A stretch of 32,268 nucleotides of DNA from Staphylococcus epidermidis (lineage in GTDB: Bacteria > Bacillota_I > Bacilli_A > RFN20 > CAG-826), in contig CAMBSI010000007.1 of assembly GCA_945870555.1 (NCBI GenBank), forward strand, positions 1 to 32,268, read 5' to 3'. The notes beneath the pieces were generated by a model that saw nothing but the letters and a program-made list of their open reading frames with translations, searched no databases and was not told where the DNA came from. A program made the position numbers and the translations under genes. Positions 1-9,326 of the stretch are shown piece after piece (position 1 is the first letter of the stretch; the number at the start of each line of letters is the position of its first letter).

Positions 1-1
1 A

Positions 2-925
2 GGATGGCAACAAGGTGGGTATTCCTATACCGCGCCAAATCAAAACACCTTGGATGCTTCCTTAGGAACCTTGGCGGATTTAACATCCTTTCAAGAAACC
101 TTAAATAGCAGTCCAACCCAACTTCGCTTGGCAATTGACCCGAATCGTGCTTATACACGCGGCCGTGGTTATACCAATCAAGATATTCTTCAATCGATTG
201 GCCAAGAATTTATTCAACATGGCGCGTATTACCATTTAACCGAGACTGCTGGTCATGCGCTGCAAGTTGACATGAAGGACCGGTTACAAGGTTGGGGATT
301 TACCGGTGCAGCGATTGAAACGATTGGTGAACACATGTCGAGTCATTTTGGTCAGGTCGACACAACTAAAGAAGCAAGTATCGATCATCTTCAAACACAG
401 CTCACCATCGACGATGGGGTGTTTCGACCGATGAGTTATAGTTGGAACGCTGGCCAATTATTTGATGTACCGATGTATTCAAGTGAACAAAAGCGATTAA
501 CCGATACGATCCCATTACTCCCTTACATGATGAAAGGATATCGTCATGGGTTCGGTCGAGCAGGAAATTTCTTTTCAAACACATCCAATGAATTACTACG
601 CATGATTGATTATGGTTTATACCCATCCTTTTTTGTCACCGAAGCAAGTGCATATGACCTCATCGACACGGGTTCTGAACACATCTTTACATCACGTTAT
701 CTCGATTGGAAACCTGAAATGCAACGGCAATATGCGTTTCTATCAGAAGCATTACAATCAACGATTGGCAAACGGGTCATGCAACGAGAAGTCCTTGCAT
801 TAGGTTTAGTCTGCATTACGTATGAAGACGGAACCCATCTTTATGTCAATTATAGTGGGACCGATTTCCAAAGTGAGGATGGTTTAGTCCCAGCATTAGG
901 CTACCTTGTCCAGGTGGGAACGTAA
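2..925 (+). CDS. C-terminal part of a large DUF5696-like protein (5' truncated by window edge)
   Basis: The frame is open from base 2 (GWQQGGYSYTAPNQNTLDASLG...), so the track's TTG start at 50 is internal. It is followed directly by sugar ABC permeases. The family call is from recall of sequence style and context only. Confidence 0.5.
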   Translation, partial: GWQQGGYSYTAPNQNTLDASLGTLADLTSFQETLNSSPTQLRLAIDPNRAYTRGRGYTNQDILQSIGQEFIQHGAYYHLTETAGHALQVDMKDRLQGWGFTGAAIETIGEHMSSHFGQVDTTKEASIDHLQTQLTIDDGVFRPMSYSWNAGQLFDVPMYSSEQKRLTDTIPLLPYMMKGYRHGFGRAGNFFSNTSNELLRMIDYGLYPSFFVTEASAYDLIDTGSEHIFTSRYLDWKPEMQRQYAFLSEALQSTIGKRVMQREVLALGLVCITYEDGTHLYVNYSGTDFQSEDGLVPALGYLVQVGT

Positions 926-926
926 G

Positions 927-1871
927 ATGAAATCACCGATGATTCATAAAAAAATGAACCGTTTCCAACGTTGGTATCAACGTTTAAAACCATCGTATCG
1001 TGAAGGTTTATCTGGATATGCCTTTATTAGTGTATGGTTATTTGGTTTTATCTTCCTGACGATGATTCCCCTCATTGAATCGCTGATCTATGCGTTCCAA
1101 CGTATCACGATTGTCGGCGGTGAAGGCATACGCCTTGTCTATATCGGCTTTGAAAACTTCATCACCTTATTTACCACGGACTTAACCTTCTTATCGCGTT
1201 TACAAGATTTTGTATCGGAAATGATTTTATTTGTCCCGGTCATGAATATCCTCGCGATCTTAATTGCGATTTTATTAAATCGTCAATTTAAGTTTCGGGG
1301 ATTTTTCCGGGCCATCTTTTTCTTACCGGTGATCATTACTTCTGGTCCCGTCATTGCCGAATTGCTTCGCCAAGGGGCGGGAACGTTACCAACGTTAACC
1401 GAATCTGGTTTTCTTGATGTGCTTGAACAGTTATTACCATCTTTTTTAAATGCACCACTACAATCCTTATTTTCTCAAATCATTTTTATGCTTTGGTTTT
1501 CTGGTGTACAAGTGGTCTTATATTTAGCCGGTTTACAAAAGCTCGATCAAAGCATGTATGAAGCTGCACAAATCGATGGGGCGAATGTATGGGAATCTTT
1601 TTGGAAGATCACCTTACCATCCTTACGACCGATGATTTTGGTGTCGTCGATTTATACGATTGTCACCTTAGCAACCTTTGCGAATAATTCGATTATTTTA
1701 TGGATTTCCAGTGTTATGTTTAATCCAAACCTTGGATATGGTTATGCGTCTGCACTTGCTTGGGTTTATTTCTTGGTCATTGCCATTCTGCTCATGATTT
1801 CGACGCGCTTGATTCAACCAAAACAAAAGCAATACAAAGTCTTAAAAGAATATGACCGGTACAAACGATGA
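927..1871 (+). CDS. Sugar ABC transporter permease, MalF/LplB type
   Basis: Multiple TM segments; EAA motif 'MYEAAQIDGANVWESFWKITLPSLRP'. ATG at 927, 1 nt after the preceding TAA, is preferred over TTG at 906. Confidence 0.9.
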   Translation: MKSPMIHKKMNRFQRWYQRLKPSYREGLSGYAFISVWLFGFIFLTMIPLIESLIYAFQRITIVGGEGIRLVYIGFENFITLFTTDLTFLSRLQDFVSEMILFVPVMNILAILIAILLNRQFKFRGFFRAIFFLPVIITSGPVIAELLRQGAGTLPTLTESGFLDVLEQLLPSFLNAPLQSLFSQIIFMLWFSGVQVVLYLAGLQKLDQSMYEAAQIDGANVWESFWKITLPSLRPMILVSSIYTIVTLATFANNSIILWISSVMFNPNLGYGYASALAWVYFLVIAILLMISTRLIQPKQKQYKVLKEYDRYKR

Positions 1872-2797
1872 ATACCAAGATGAATCAAAAACATCAGATG
1901 TCACTACGGCGTAAGCTTTTGGGGATGAAATTGACCGACGGATTATTCTTTAAAGTTCTTTTATATGCGTTATTAATTATTATTGGGTTTGTTTATATTT
2001 ATCCGTTATTACACATGCTGTCGTATAGCTTAAAGAGTCTTGCGGATTTACTTGATCCAACGATTAATGTTTTACCATCGTCGCTATATTTAAATAACTT
2101 TATCGATGCCTTTGCGGTTTTAGAATACGGAACCCTGTTACTTGAAACCTTATTGGTAACGTTAGTTCCTGCGATCATGCAAACCTTGGTCGCATCCTTG
2201 ATTGGATATGGGTTTGCAAGATTTCAATTCCCACTCAAGAAAATGTGGTTTGCATTATTACTGGCAACGTATATTATTCCTCCTCAAGTGACGATGATTC
2301 CACGGTATGTCCTATTCTTTGACCTTGGGATTTTAGAAACCGTTTTCTCCATCATCATTCCCGCTTCGTTGGGTCAAGGAGTGTCAAGTGCCATTTTCGT
2401 TCTTATCTTTTATCAATTTTATTTAATGGTACCAAAAGCACTTGATGAAGCCGCCCAGTTAGATGGGGCAACCAAATGGATGGTTTACACCAAGGTTGCG
2501 GTTCCTTTATCTTTGCCATCTTTCCTCACCGCCTTCTTATTTAGCTTTGTCTGGTACTGGAATGAAACCTACATCATGCGTTTATTTCTAGGCAACGGTG
2601 GAGAAACCTTGTTACTAAGACTGTATAATTTTGTGAGTGCGTATAACGCGATTATCGGCGGCGGAAATGATTATGCCAACGAGGCCATCCGTATGGCAGC
2701 GACGTTATTAATCATTGCCCCACTCGTTGTGGCATACTTTATCTTACAACGCTTATTTATTGAAGGTATTGATCGTAGTGGCATCACAGGAGAATAA
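1868..2797 (+). CDS. Sugar ABC transporter permease, MalG type
   Basis: EAA motif 'KALDEAAQLDGATKWMVYTKVAVPLSLP'; ATGA overlap with the upstream permease. Confidence 0.9.
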   Translation: MNTKMNQKHQMSLRRKLLGMKLTDGLFFKVLLYALLIIIGFVYIYPLLHMLSYSLKSLADLLDPTINVLPSSLYLNNFIDAFAVLEYGTLLLETLLVTLVPAIMQTLVASLIGYGFARFQFPLKKMWFALLLATYIIPPQVTMIPRYVLFFDLGILETVFSIIIPASLGQGVSSAIFVLIFYQFYLMVPKALDEAAQLDGATKWMVYTKVAVPLSLPSFLTAFLFSFVWYWNETYIMRLFLGNGGETLLLRLYNFVSAYNAIIGGGNDYANEAIRMAATLLIIAPLVVAYFILQRLFIEGIDRSGITGE

Positions 2798-2798
2798 G

Positions 2799-4175
2799 AT
2801 GAAAACCATTTATCCAACGTTGCTGATGTTCCTCTTCGTCGTCAGTTGCACACCATCGGAATCGAGTTCCGAGCTTAGTTCATCATCGTTAACGAGTAGT
2901 GAACAAACCTTACTTGCAGCAAGAGAAGCTCTTTACACTGAACAAGAAAAATCATTTAACTTTTTTTGGGAAACCACCACGACCGCAAATGTTGCGGGTT
3001 TTGGCTTAAGTCGTGATCGTTGGCCGGGTAACCCAACGATTGCCTCCATCGCGTCGGTGGGGTTTGCCTTGGCTTCGATTCCAAGTGGTGTTCATCAAGG
3101 CTTTATTAGCCGAGCAGAAGGTGAAGCGCGTGTCCTTGGTACCTTAAATTCATTAATGAATATGACCAGGGTTGAAGGTTTTTATTATCACTGGGTGAAT
3201 ATGACCACTGGTGCAAGAGAATGGAATAGCGAAGTATCGATTATTGATACGGGCTTGATGTTAGCAGGAGCGATTGTCGCCGCCGAATACTTCGGTGGGG
3301 AGATTGCAACCCTAGTTGAAGAAATCTATTTAGATGTGAATTGGGATTGGTATACAAAAGTTACCTCGAGTACGAATAAAGAATTTTATATGAGTTATCG
3401 TCCTAACGAAGGTCATCGTGGCGCATGGGATCACTTTGCGGAACAAATGATTTTATATGTGTTGGCAGCAGGTCATCCAGATTTTTCTCATGGTGATGAT
3501 CTTTATAAAACACTCGTCAGTCGCTCATTTAACAACAACTATATTCGCGGTTATACCTCAACCAAAACACAAGAAGTGGTTGCACCGTTTATTTATAGTT
3601 ATGATGGCTCATTATTTCAACATCAATTTTCTCATGCGTTTATCGACTTTCGCAGTATCCAAGACGAAGCGGAAATCAATTGGTTCGAAAATGCAAGACG
3701 TGCAACCAGGGCAAATTATTTATACACACAAGATTTTTCTCATCGGTATTTAACGTATCATGAAACCTCATGGGGTCTTTCTGCTGGAGATGGACCAAAT
3801 GAATATCGCGCATACGGTGCCCAACCTGCAAAAGCGAATGCGCATAATGGCACGATTGTTCCCTACGCTGCAGTGGCATCCATTAATTACCTTGAAGAAG
3901 AAAGTTTGTTGGCCACCCTTAACTACGCCTCGATAACCCAATTACAAACTACTTATGGTTTTGCGGATGCTTATAACTTAGGACCAGTTGATGATGCGTA
4001 TAATCAAACAATTGCGAATTTAACCCCATGGTACGATCTGCATGTGTTAGGGATTGATAAGGGCATTTCGTTGTTAATGATTGAAAATTATCGAAGTGAA
4101 TTAATTTGGGACATGTTTATGGCGAATGATTTTGTTCAAACCGGTTTAGACGTACTCGGATTCCAAACCGTCTAA
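2799..4175 (+). CDS. Lipoprotein GH144-like (PF10091 'glucoamylase'-type) endo-beta-1,2-glucanase, predicted extracellular
   Basis: ATG at 2799 gives lipobox MKTIYPTLLMFLFVVSC followed by a Ser-rich linker. Motifs 'NFFWETTT', 'SIASVGFALASI', 'WDHFAEQMILYVLAAG', 'FQHQFSHAFIDFR', 'GLSAGDGPNEYRAYGAQP', 'LGIDKGISLLMIENYRS'. Confidence 0.75.
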   Translation: MKTIYPTLLMFLFVVSCTPSESSSELSSSSLTSSEQTLLAAREALYTEQEKSFNFFWETTTTANVAGFGLSRDRWPGNPTIASIASVGFALASIPSGVHQGFISRAEGEARVLGTLNSLMNMTRVEGFYYHWVNMTTGAREWNSEVSIIDTGLMLAGAIVAAEYFGGEIATLVEEIYLDVNWDWYTKVTSSTNKEFYMSYRPNEGHRGAWDHFAEQMILYVLAAGHPDFSHGDDLYKTLVSRSFNNNYIRGYTSTKTQEVVAPFIYSYDGSLFQHQFSHAFIDFRSIQDEAEINWFENARRATRANYLYTQDFSHRYLTYHETSWGLSAGDGPNEYRAYGAQPAKANAHNGTIVPYAAVASINYLEEESLLATLNYASITQLQTTYGFADAYNLGPVDDAYNQTIANLTPWYDLHVLGIDKGISLLMIENYRSELIWDMFMANDFVQTGLDVLGFQTV

Positions 4176-4181
4176 TTCCTA

Positions 4182-4210
4182 TTGACGATGTAACCGCTTT
4201 CACCTATAAT
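4182..4210 (+). promoter_or_regulatory. Sigma-A-type promoter TTGACG-N17-TATAAT
   Basis: TTGACG 4182-4187, 17-nt spacer, TATAAT 4205-4210, upstream of the CBM lipoprotein gene. Confidence 0.8.
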
Positions 4211-4218
4211 TAATTTAT

Positions 4219-4230
4219 CGAAACGTTTCA
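4219..4230. promoter_or_regulatory. LacI-family-type operator palindrome cGAAACGTTTCa
   Basis: Perfect GAAAC|GTTTC palindrome at about +2 to +13 of the promoter; a LacI-family regulator is encoded at 9313. Confidence 0.6.
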
Positions 4231-4367
4231 ATTGACGAATAACCATCAATTAGTATTGTTGCCATCGATGATTATTCAAAATCAATTGAACCAAACTGAT
4301 TAACCTTCTTGAGGAGGTTGGTTAATGAGCAATCTAGCCGTTATTCATTAAGAAAAGGAGAATTTAA

Positions 4368-6407
4368 ATGAATAAGAAACACTTACTTGTCTTGTCTTCA
4401 TTGACTGCGTTGTTTCTCGTTGCATGTGGTGAAGCGTCCTCATCATCACTGACCCCAAGTTCCTCTTCCTCGTCAACTACATCCTCAAGTTCCTCCGTTT
4501 CCTCATCTACCTCGATTGATTCGGACGAAACATGGGGCATCATCAACGGTGACTTCGAAGATGCGTCTGATGACTTCGCTTTCCAATCCGCTGGTTGGAA
4601 TACCTTCATTGGTGGAGAAGTCGATGGTATCGTTGCCTCCGCTTCCTATGAAACCGAAGGCGAAAATCAATATGGTGCAATTAATATTGAATCTGTGACG
4701 GAAGCTACCCAATGGTGGCACGCCCAAATTAGACAAAACGGTGTTTATGTATATGCTTCCGGATCGTATGTTCTAAGTTTTAAAGTCCGCGCTTCCGCAG
4801 CCCGTACGATTCGCGTTCAATTACAAGGTGGCGGTCTTACCTCTAAACCAACCAGTCTAAATGAAGCCGCCATTGCAGTTGGCACAAGTTGGGAAACCAA
4901 GACGATTAATTTCACAGCTCCTTCTGACGCGGTCAATGCTGAATTACAATTTGGTATCGGGCCGGATTCATTCTTGCCAAGTGATTTAGTTGGTTTTGCA
5001 AGAAGCTTTGCTGAAGTTCATTTAGATGATGTCAAAATTGAAATTGGCGAACCTTTACCAAACCAAGCTCCTACCATTAGTGGTGGCGATGTGGTTGGTC
5101 AAGCTGGCGAACTCTTATTAGTGAAGTCTGGCTTAACCGTACGTGATGATTATGATACAAACTTAGCTTTAGCAGATGTCACGGCAATTGATGTTACCAA
5201 TGGTACCAAATTAAATGCTGCTTCTCCTGCTGCTGGTTTCTATACCTTTATGTATGTGCTCACCGACTCAGAAGGTCTTGTCGGCACTCACACACGTAAC
5301 ATCATCATTACCAATCCAGATCAATTATTGAATAACACTCAATTTACCCAATGGGGAACATCTGGCATGCCAGCCGGTTGGACCAAATGGAACGAAGACA
5401 ACAACGGTGGCCAACGTGTTACCGCTGGCGTCATGCCTCATTTACTTCCAGAATCATTATTAGGTAATGTCGTTAATGGTGACTTCTCCGATGGCACTGA
5501 AAATTTCTTGACTTCCGCAGGATGGAAAACGTTTATCGCCGATGAAGAAATCGATGGCATTGCTGCAACCATGGGCATCACCGATGGTGTCGGTGTGTTT
5601 ACCACAACCGCATCAACGTCTGCAACCCATTTCTGGCATGGTCAAATTCGCCAAGAAAATATTCGCTTACCACAAGGTGATTTCACATTAGAATTCCGCG
5701 CGAAGACTTCAGAAGCAAGAACGATTCGTGTTGCCTTAGCTGGGGGCGGTATCGTCGCAACTGGTCGCGCGATTGACGAAGTTCCAGTCGTCTTAACCAC
5801 GGAATGGGACACGTATGAAATCGAATTCACCGCTCAAAACCATTCCTATGGTGCATTACTCCAATTCTTTACTGGTCCAGATCAATTCTTACCAGCGGAA
5901 TTAGCGGCACTTTATGCTTCTGAAACCGGAACCGTTTACTTAGATGATGTGGTGATCCGTTATGAAGATGCCCAATCTCCTGTTGCAACGATGGTTCCAA
6001 CCCTTGCGGTAGATTTATGGAGAATTGTTGACAGTGGCAATCCATGGGAAAACCAAATCAAGTATGAAAAGTTACCATTCTACGAAGGTGACTATACGTT
6101 AAACTTCAAAGCTTATGCAGATGAAGCACGTCCAATCATCCTCGCGATGGAAGGCAATGGTGGCGTTGCTCAACCGAATTTATATCGTACGGTTGAATTA
6201 ACCACAACCCCACAAGCGTTTAGTTATGACATTGAATTTATTGCTGACTCGGTGAATACCTCGAAGAATATGCAATTCTTTATGGGTTCCTTTAGCAACT
6301 TTGCAGAATTTGGTTCATGGTGGTCAGGTTTAGATCCAGTTGGTGTCGAAGATAATATCGAAACCATGGTCTATCTCTTTGATTTTAGCTTAGACAAAGT
6401 CGCCTAA
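4368..6407 (+). CDS. Lipoprotein with tandem/nested CBM4_9-like beta-sandwich modules and an Ig-like domain; probable surface glycan-binding protein
   Basis: Lipobox 'LTALFLVAC', Ser-rich linker, and three related modules with 'NGDF...W..QIRQ...F..(K)A(S/R)..AR.I...L.GGG' signatures. No recognisable catalytic domain. Confidence 0.7.
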   Translation: MNKKHLLVLSSLTALFLVACGEASSSSLTPSSSSSSTTSSSSSVSSSTSIDSDETWGIINGDFEDASDDFAFQSAGWNTFIGGEVDGIVASASYETEGENQYGAINIESVTEATQWWHAQIRQNGVYVYASGSYVLSFKVRASAARTIRVQLQGGGLTSKPTSLNEAAIAVGTSWETKTINFTAPSDAVNAELQFGIGPDSFLPSDLVGFARSFAEVHLDDVKIEIGEPLPNQAPTISGGDVVGQAGELLLVKSGLTVRDDYDTNLALADVTAIDVTNGTKLNAASPAAGFYTFMYVLTDSEGLVGTHTRNIIITNPDQLLNNTQFTQWGTSGMPAGWTKWNEDNNGGQRVTAGVMPHLLPESLLGNVVNGDFSDGTENFLTSAGWKTFIADEEIDGIAATMGITDGVGVFTTTASTSATHFWHGQIRQENIRLPQGDFTLEFRAKTSEARTIRVALAGGGIVATGRAIDEVPVVLTTEWDTYEIEFTAQNHSYGALLQFFTGPDQFLPAELAALYASETGTVYLDDVVIRYEDAQSPVATMVPTLAVDLWRIVDSGNPWENQIKYEKLPFYEGDYTLNFKAYADEARPIILAMEGNGGVAQPNLYRTVELTTTPQAFSYDIEFIADSVNTSKNMQFFMGSFSNFAEFGSWWSGLDPVGVEDNIETMVYLFDFSLDKVA

Positions 6408-6429
6408 TTCGGAGAAAACGAGTATATTA

Positions 6430-6461
6430 GGGATATGGTGGGAACACCATATCCCTTTTTT
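6430..6461 (+). terminator. Rho-independent terminator, possibly partial/intra-operonic
   Basis: GGGATATGGTG-GGAA-CACCATATCCC-TTTTTT: perfect 11-bp stem, 4-nt loop, U-tract. Confidence 0.92.
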
Positions 6462-6486
6462 AAGAAAGTGAAGGACTCTAAGACCT

Positions 6487-7719
6487 GTGAAACATAACCA
6501 TTCCTTGATTCAAGCAATTGAACAAACAGGTGTTAAATTTTTTCAAGATTTCACCAAGTTTAAGGGTGAAAAAGCCGATGGGCTGACCGTCGATCATACC
6601 GGTGATCTCAACTTAAGTTCAATCGCATCAACCGGATATTTCTTATCGAGTTTAGTCATCGGCGTTTCCCAAGGTTATCTGAAACGTGACCTTGCCATCA
6701 AACAAGCCATCACAACCTTAACCACCTTGCGTGACCATGTTCCTCATTACCATGGTTTCTTTAGTCATTTTGTCAACATTCATACCGGAGAACGACACAA
6801 AAAATCGGAGTATTCAACGATTGATAGTGCCTTGGCGTTTAATGGTATTCTCACGGTCGACCAATACTTTAAGGATCCAGCGATTCATCAACTTTCAGAA
6901 TCGATTTTAGGAAGGGTGAATTGGGATATTTTAATTCACCAACGTCAAGGGAAAACCCATTTTTACATGGCGTATAACCCGGATGCAGATGGTGATTATG
7001 TCAATGGAAAACCTGGTTATATTCATCATTGGAGTATGTTTGCAGAACAAATCATGATGTATGTCATGTATGCTGCAGTCGCAAAAGATCAAACCCTTGC
7101 ATTAAAACTATATGAAGATTTTGAACGTAAGTTAGTGACGTACAAGCAAGCAAGTTATTATTACACCCCAGGAAATACCTTATTTGTTTATCAATATCCA
7201 CAATGCTGGTTAGATTTAAAAAACATGAAGGATCGTCAAGGTATCAATTGGTTTGAGAACACACGTCAAGCGATTTATGGACATTATCAGTTAAGTCGCG
7301 ACATGGTGAAAACGTATCCTACTTTTGGAAATCATTATTTTGGATTTACCGCATCTTATGGCAGAAAAGGGTATCAAGTTTCAAGTGCATTACCCAATGT
7401 GATGAACAAACTTGACCATGATGGTAGCGTTGCCACGAATGCAATGATTGGTTCGCTTTACCACGCTCCTGAGATTGCCTTACCTGCGGTAGAACAATTA
7501 AAAAAAGATCAACGTTTATGGGATGAACGATATGGCTTTATCAACGCCTTTAACGATGATAAACCAGTTTGGTTATCGTCAAGATGGTTAGGGATCGATA
7601 AAGGTTTAGAACTATTAATGGCGAATGCTTATCTTCATCACGATGTGATGGACGCTTACATGCATCACCCACTCATTCAAAAAGGGATGAAAGTTCTCCA
7701 ATGGAAAAAAAACATATAA
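6487..7719 (+). CDS. GH144-like enzyme without signal peptide (predicted cytoplasmic)
   Basis: GTG start. Paralogous to 2799-4175: 'SIASTGYFLSSLVIGV', 'FAEQIMMYVMYAA', 'QYPQCWLDLKNMKDRQGINWFENTRQA', 'LGIDKGLELLMANAY'. Confidence 0.75.
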   Translation: MKHNHSLIQAIEQTGVKFFQDFTKFKGEKADGLTVDHTGDLNLSSIASTGYFLSSLVIGVSQGYLKRDLAIKQAITTLTTLRDHVPHYHGFFSHFVNIHTGERHKKSEYSTIDSALAFNGILTVDQYFKDPAIHQLSESILGRVNWDILIHQRQGKTHFYMAYNPDADGDYVNGKPGYIHHWSMFAEQIMMYVMYAAVAKDQTLALKLYEDFERKLVTYKQASYYYTPGNTLFVYQYPQCWLDLKNMKDRQGINWFENTRQAIYGHYQLSRDMVKTYPTFGNHYFGFTASYGRKGYQVSSALPNVMNKLDHDGSVATNAMIGSLYHAPEIALPAVEQLKKDQRLWDERYGFINAFNDDKPVWLSSRWLGIDKGLELLMANAYLHHDVMDAYMHHPLIQKGMKVLQWKKNI

Positions 7720-9326
7720 CCTGGTGGCAACGTGCCAGCGTTTATCAAATTTATCCTTTAAGTTTTCAAGACAGTAATGGTGATGGCATTGGAGACATCC
7801 AAGGCATCATCTCTCGGCTTGACCATATTAAAGGTCTTGGTATTGACGTGATTTGGTTATCACCAGTGTTTCAATCTCCAATGAAAGACAATGGCTACGA
7901 TGTCAGTGATTATCGTGCCGTTCATCCCTGGTTTGGTACCAAAGCAGATCTTCAACAATTGGTGGATGCGGTTCACAAAAAAGGAATGAAAATCATTTCC
8001 GATATCGTCCTCAACCATACCTCTGACCAACATCCTTGGTTTATCGATGCGTTAAAAAATCCAAATAGTCCATGTCGCGATTATTATATTTTCCGGCCTT
8101 CCATCAATGATATTCAATCGGTTTTTTCAGGACCTGCATGGACAAAAGTCCCGACCAGAGATGAATACTATTTTCATTTCTTTGCGAAAGAACAACCCGA
8201 TTTGAATTGGCAAAATCCAACCTTAAGAAAAGAACTTTACAAGATTTTAAAAGAATGGTTAAGCTTTGGATTTGATGGCTTTCGTTTGGATGTCATTGAT
8301 TTAATCGGTAAAGATATTGATCGTAAGCAAATTGGTCATGGACCTTTTTATCATGCATTTTTAAAGGAATTAAAAGATGAAGTGCTCCATGATACGAACC
8401 TGTTTACAGTTGGGGAGTTATCCGGATCAAGTGCAGAACAAGCTGCGGCGGTGACGGGATATCCCAATGGCACCTTTTCCATGGCGTTTCAATTTTCACA
8501 TTTATGGCTTGATGAACAACCCCACAAAGGCAAATGGGCGCTTAAAAAACTCGACTTAAAAGATTTAAGAAATACCTTTCAATATCTTGATTCGGTTTAT
8601 CGCAAGCAAGGTTGGAATGCCTTGTTCATGGGCAATCATGATCAACCTCGCCCGGTCAGTCGGTATGGTTCTGAACGCCATCGATATCATAGCCAAACGA
8701 TGTTGACCCTAGCGTTTTATGGTCAACGTGGAACCCCTTTTATTTATCAAGGTGAAGAAATTGGCATGCTCAATTATCCATTTAAACGGATTGAATCCTT
8801 TAAAGATGTTGAATCCATCAATTATTATCATGATCAACTTGGCAAACAATCCAAAGCACAAGTGCTGAAGTCCTTACAAGCAAAAGGCCGAGACAATGCG
8901 AGGACGCCGATGCAATGGGATCAAACGCAACATGCTGGTTTTTCAAAAGTAAAGCCTTGGTTACCGGTTCATCCAACCTATCAATCGAACAATGTCATGT
9001 CTGATCAACTCGCTCAACATAGCATTCAGCGTTTCCTAAAAACCTTTCTTGCGCTACGAAAAAAACATGATGTCTTTATTGATGGAACCTTATCCTTTCG
9101 CGATCTTCATCAAGACGTTTATGCTTACGAACGAACCTCGCCAGATGCATCCATCCTCATCTTGACCTCCTTTGCAAATCACAAGTTAAAGATAACCTTA
9201 CCGGATGCTAATCATTGGCAACTCTTACTTAGCAATCATCCAACCCTTTCCCTCCAAGAAAAGATAACTTTACCCCCATTTTTTGCTGGGTTATACTTGA
9301 GAAAGAAAAACGATGGCAACGATTAA
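7701..9326 (+). CDS. GH13 alpha-glucosidase, oligo-1,6-glucosidase/trehalose-6-P hydrolase-like
   Basis: 'DSNGDGIGDIQGI', 'DIVLNHTSDQHPWF', 'GFDGFRLDVIDLIGK', 'FTVGELSG', 'MGNHDQPRPVSRYGS'. Confidence 0.9.
   Translation: MEKKHITWWQRASVYQIYPLSFQDSNGDGIGDIQGIISRLDHIKGLGIDVIWLSPVFQSPMKDNGYDVSDYRAVHPWFGTKADLQQLVDAVHKKGMKIISDIVLNHTSDQHPWFIDALKNPNSPCRDYYIFRPSINDIQSVFSGPAWTKVPTRDEYYFHFFAKEQPDLNWQNPTLRKELYKILKEWLSFGFDGFRLDVIDLIGKDIDRKQIGHGPFYHAFLKELKDEVLHDTNLFTVGELSGSSAEQAAAVTGYPNGTFSMAFQFSHLWLDEQPHKGKWALKKLDLKDLRNTFQYLDSVYRKQGWNALFMGNHDQPRPVSRYGSERHRYHSQTMLTLAFYGQRGTPFIYQGEEIGMLNYPFKRIESFKDVESINYYHDQLGKQSKAQVLKSLQAKGRDNARTPMQWDQTQHAGFSKVKPWLPVHPTYQSNNVMSDQLAQHSIQRFLKTFLALRKKHDVFIDGTLSFRDLHQDVYAYERTSPDASILILTSFANHKLKITLPDANHWQLLLSNHPTLSLQEKITLPPFFAGLYLRKKNDGND

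Noticed and set aside
402-626. Assorted short track ORFs inside or opposite strong CDSs (e.g. 402-626-, 3457-3753+, 10662-10997-, 12730-13062+, 20416-20691+, 28803-29075-, 31323-31517-)
   Set aside because: Each lies wholly or mostly within a well-supported gene on another frame or strand, with no motif or SD support.
4219-4230. GAAACGTTTC palindrome as a CcpA cre site
   Set aside because: It fails several required positions of TGWAANCGNTNWCA; it fits a generic LacI-family operator better.
4364-4609. 81-aa acidic minus-strand ORF opposite the Ser-rich linker
   Set aside because: Mirror of TCN/TCA-rich Ser codons in the real lipoprotein gene; no SD and no recognisable domain.
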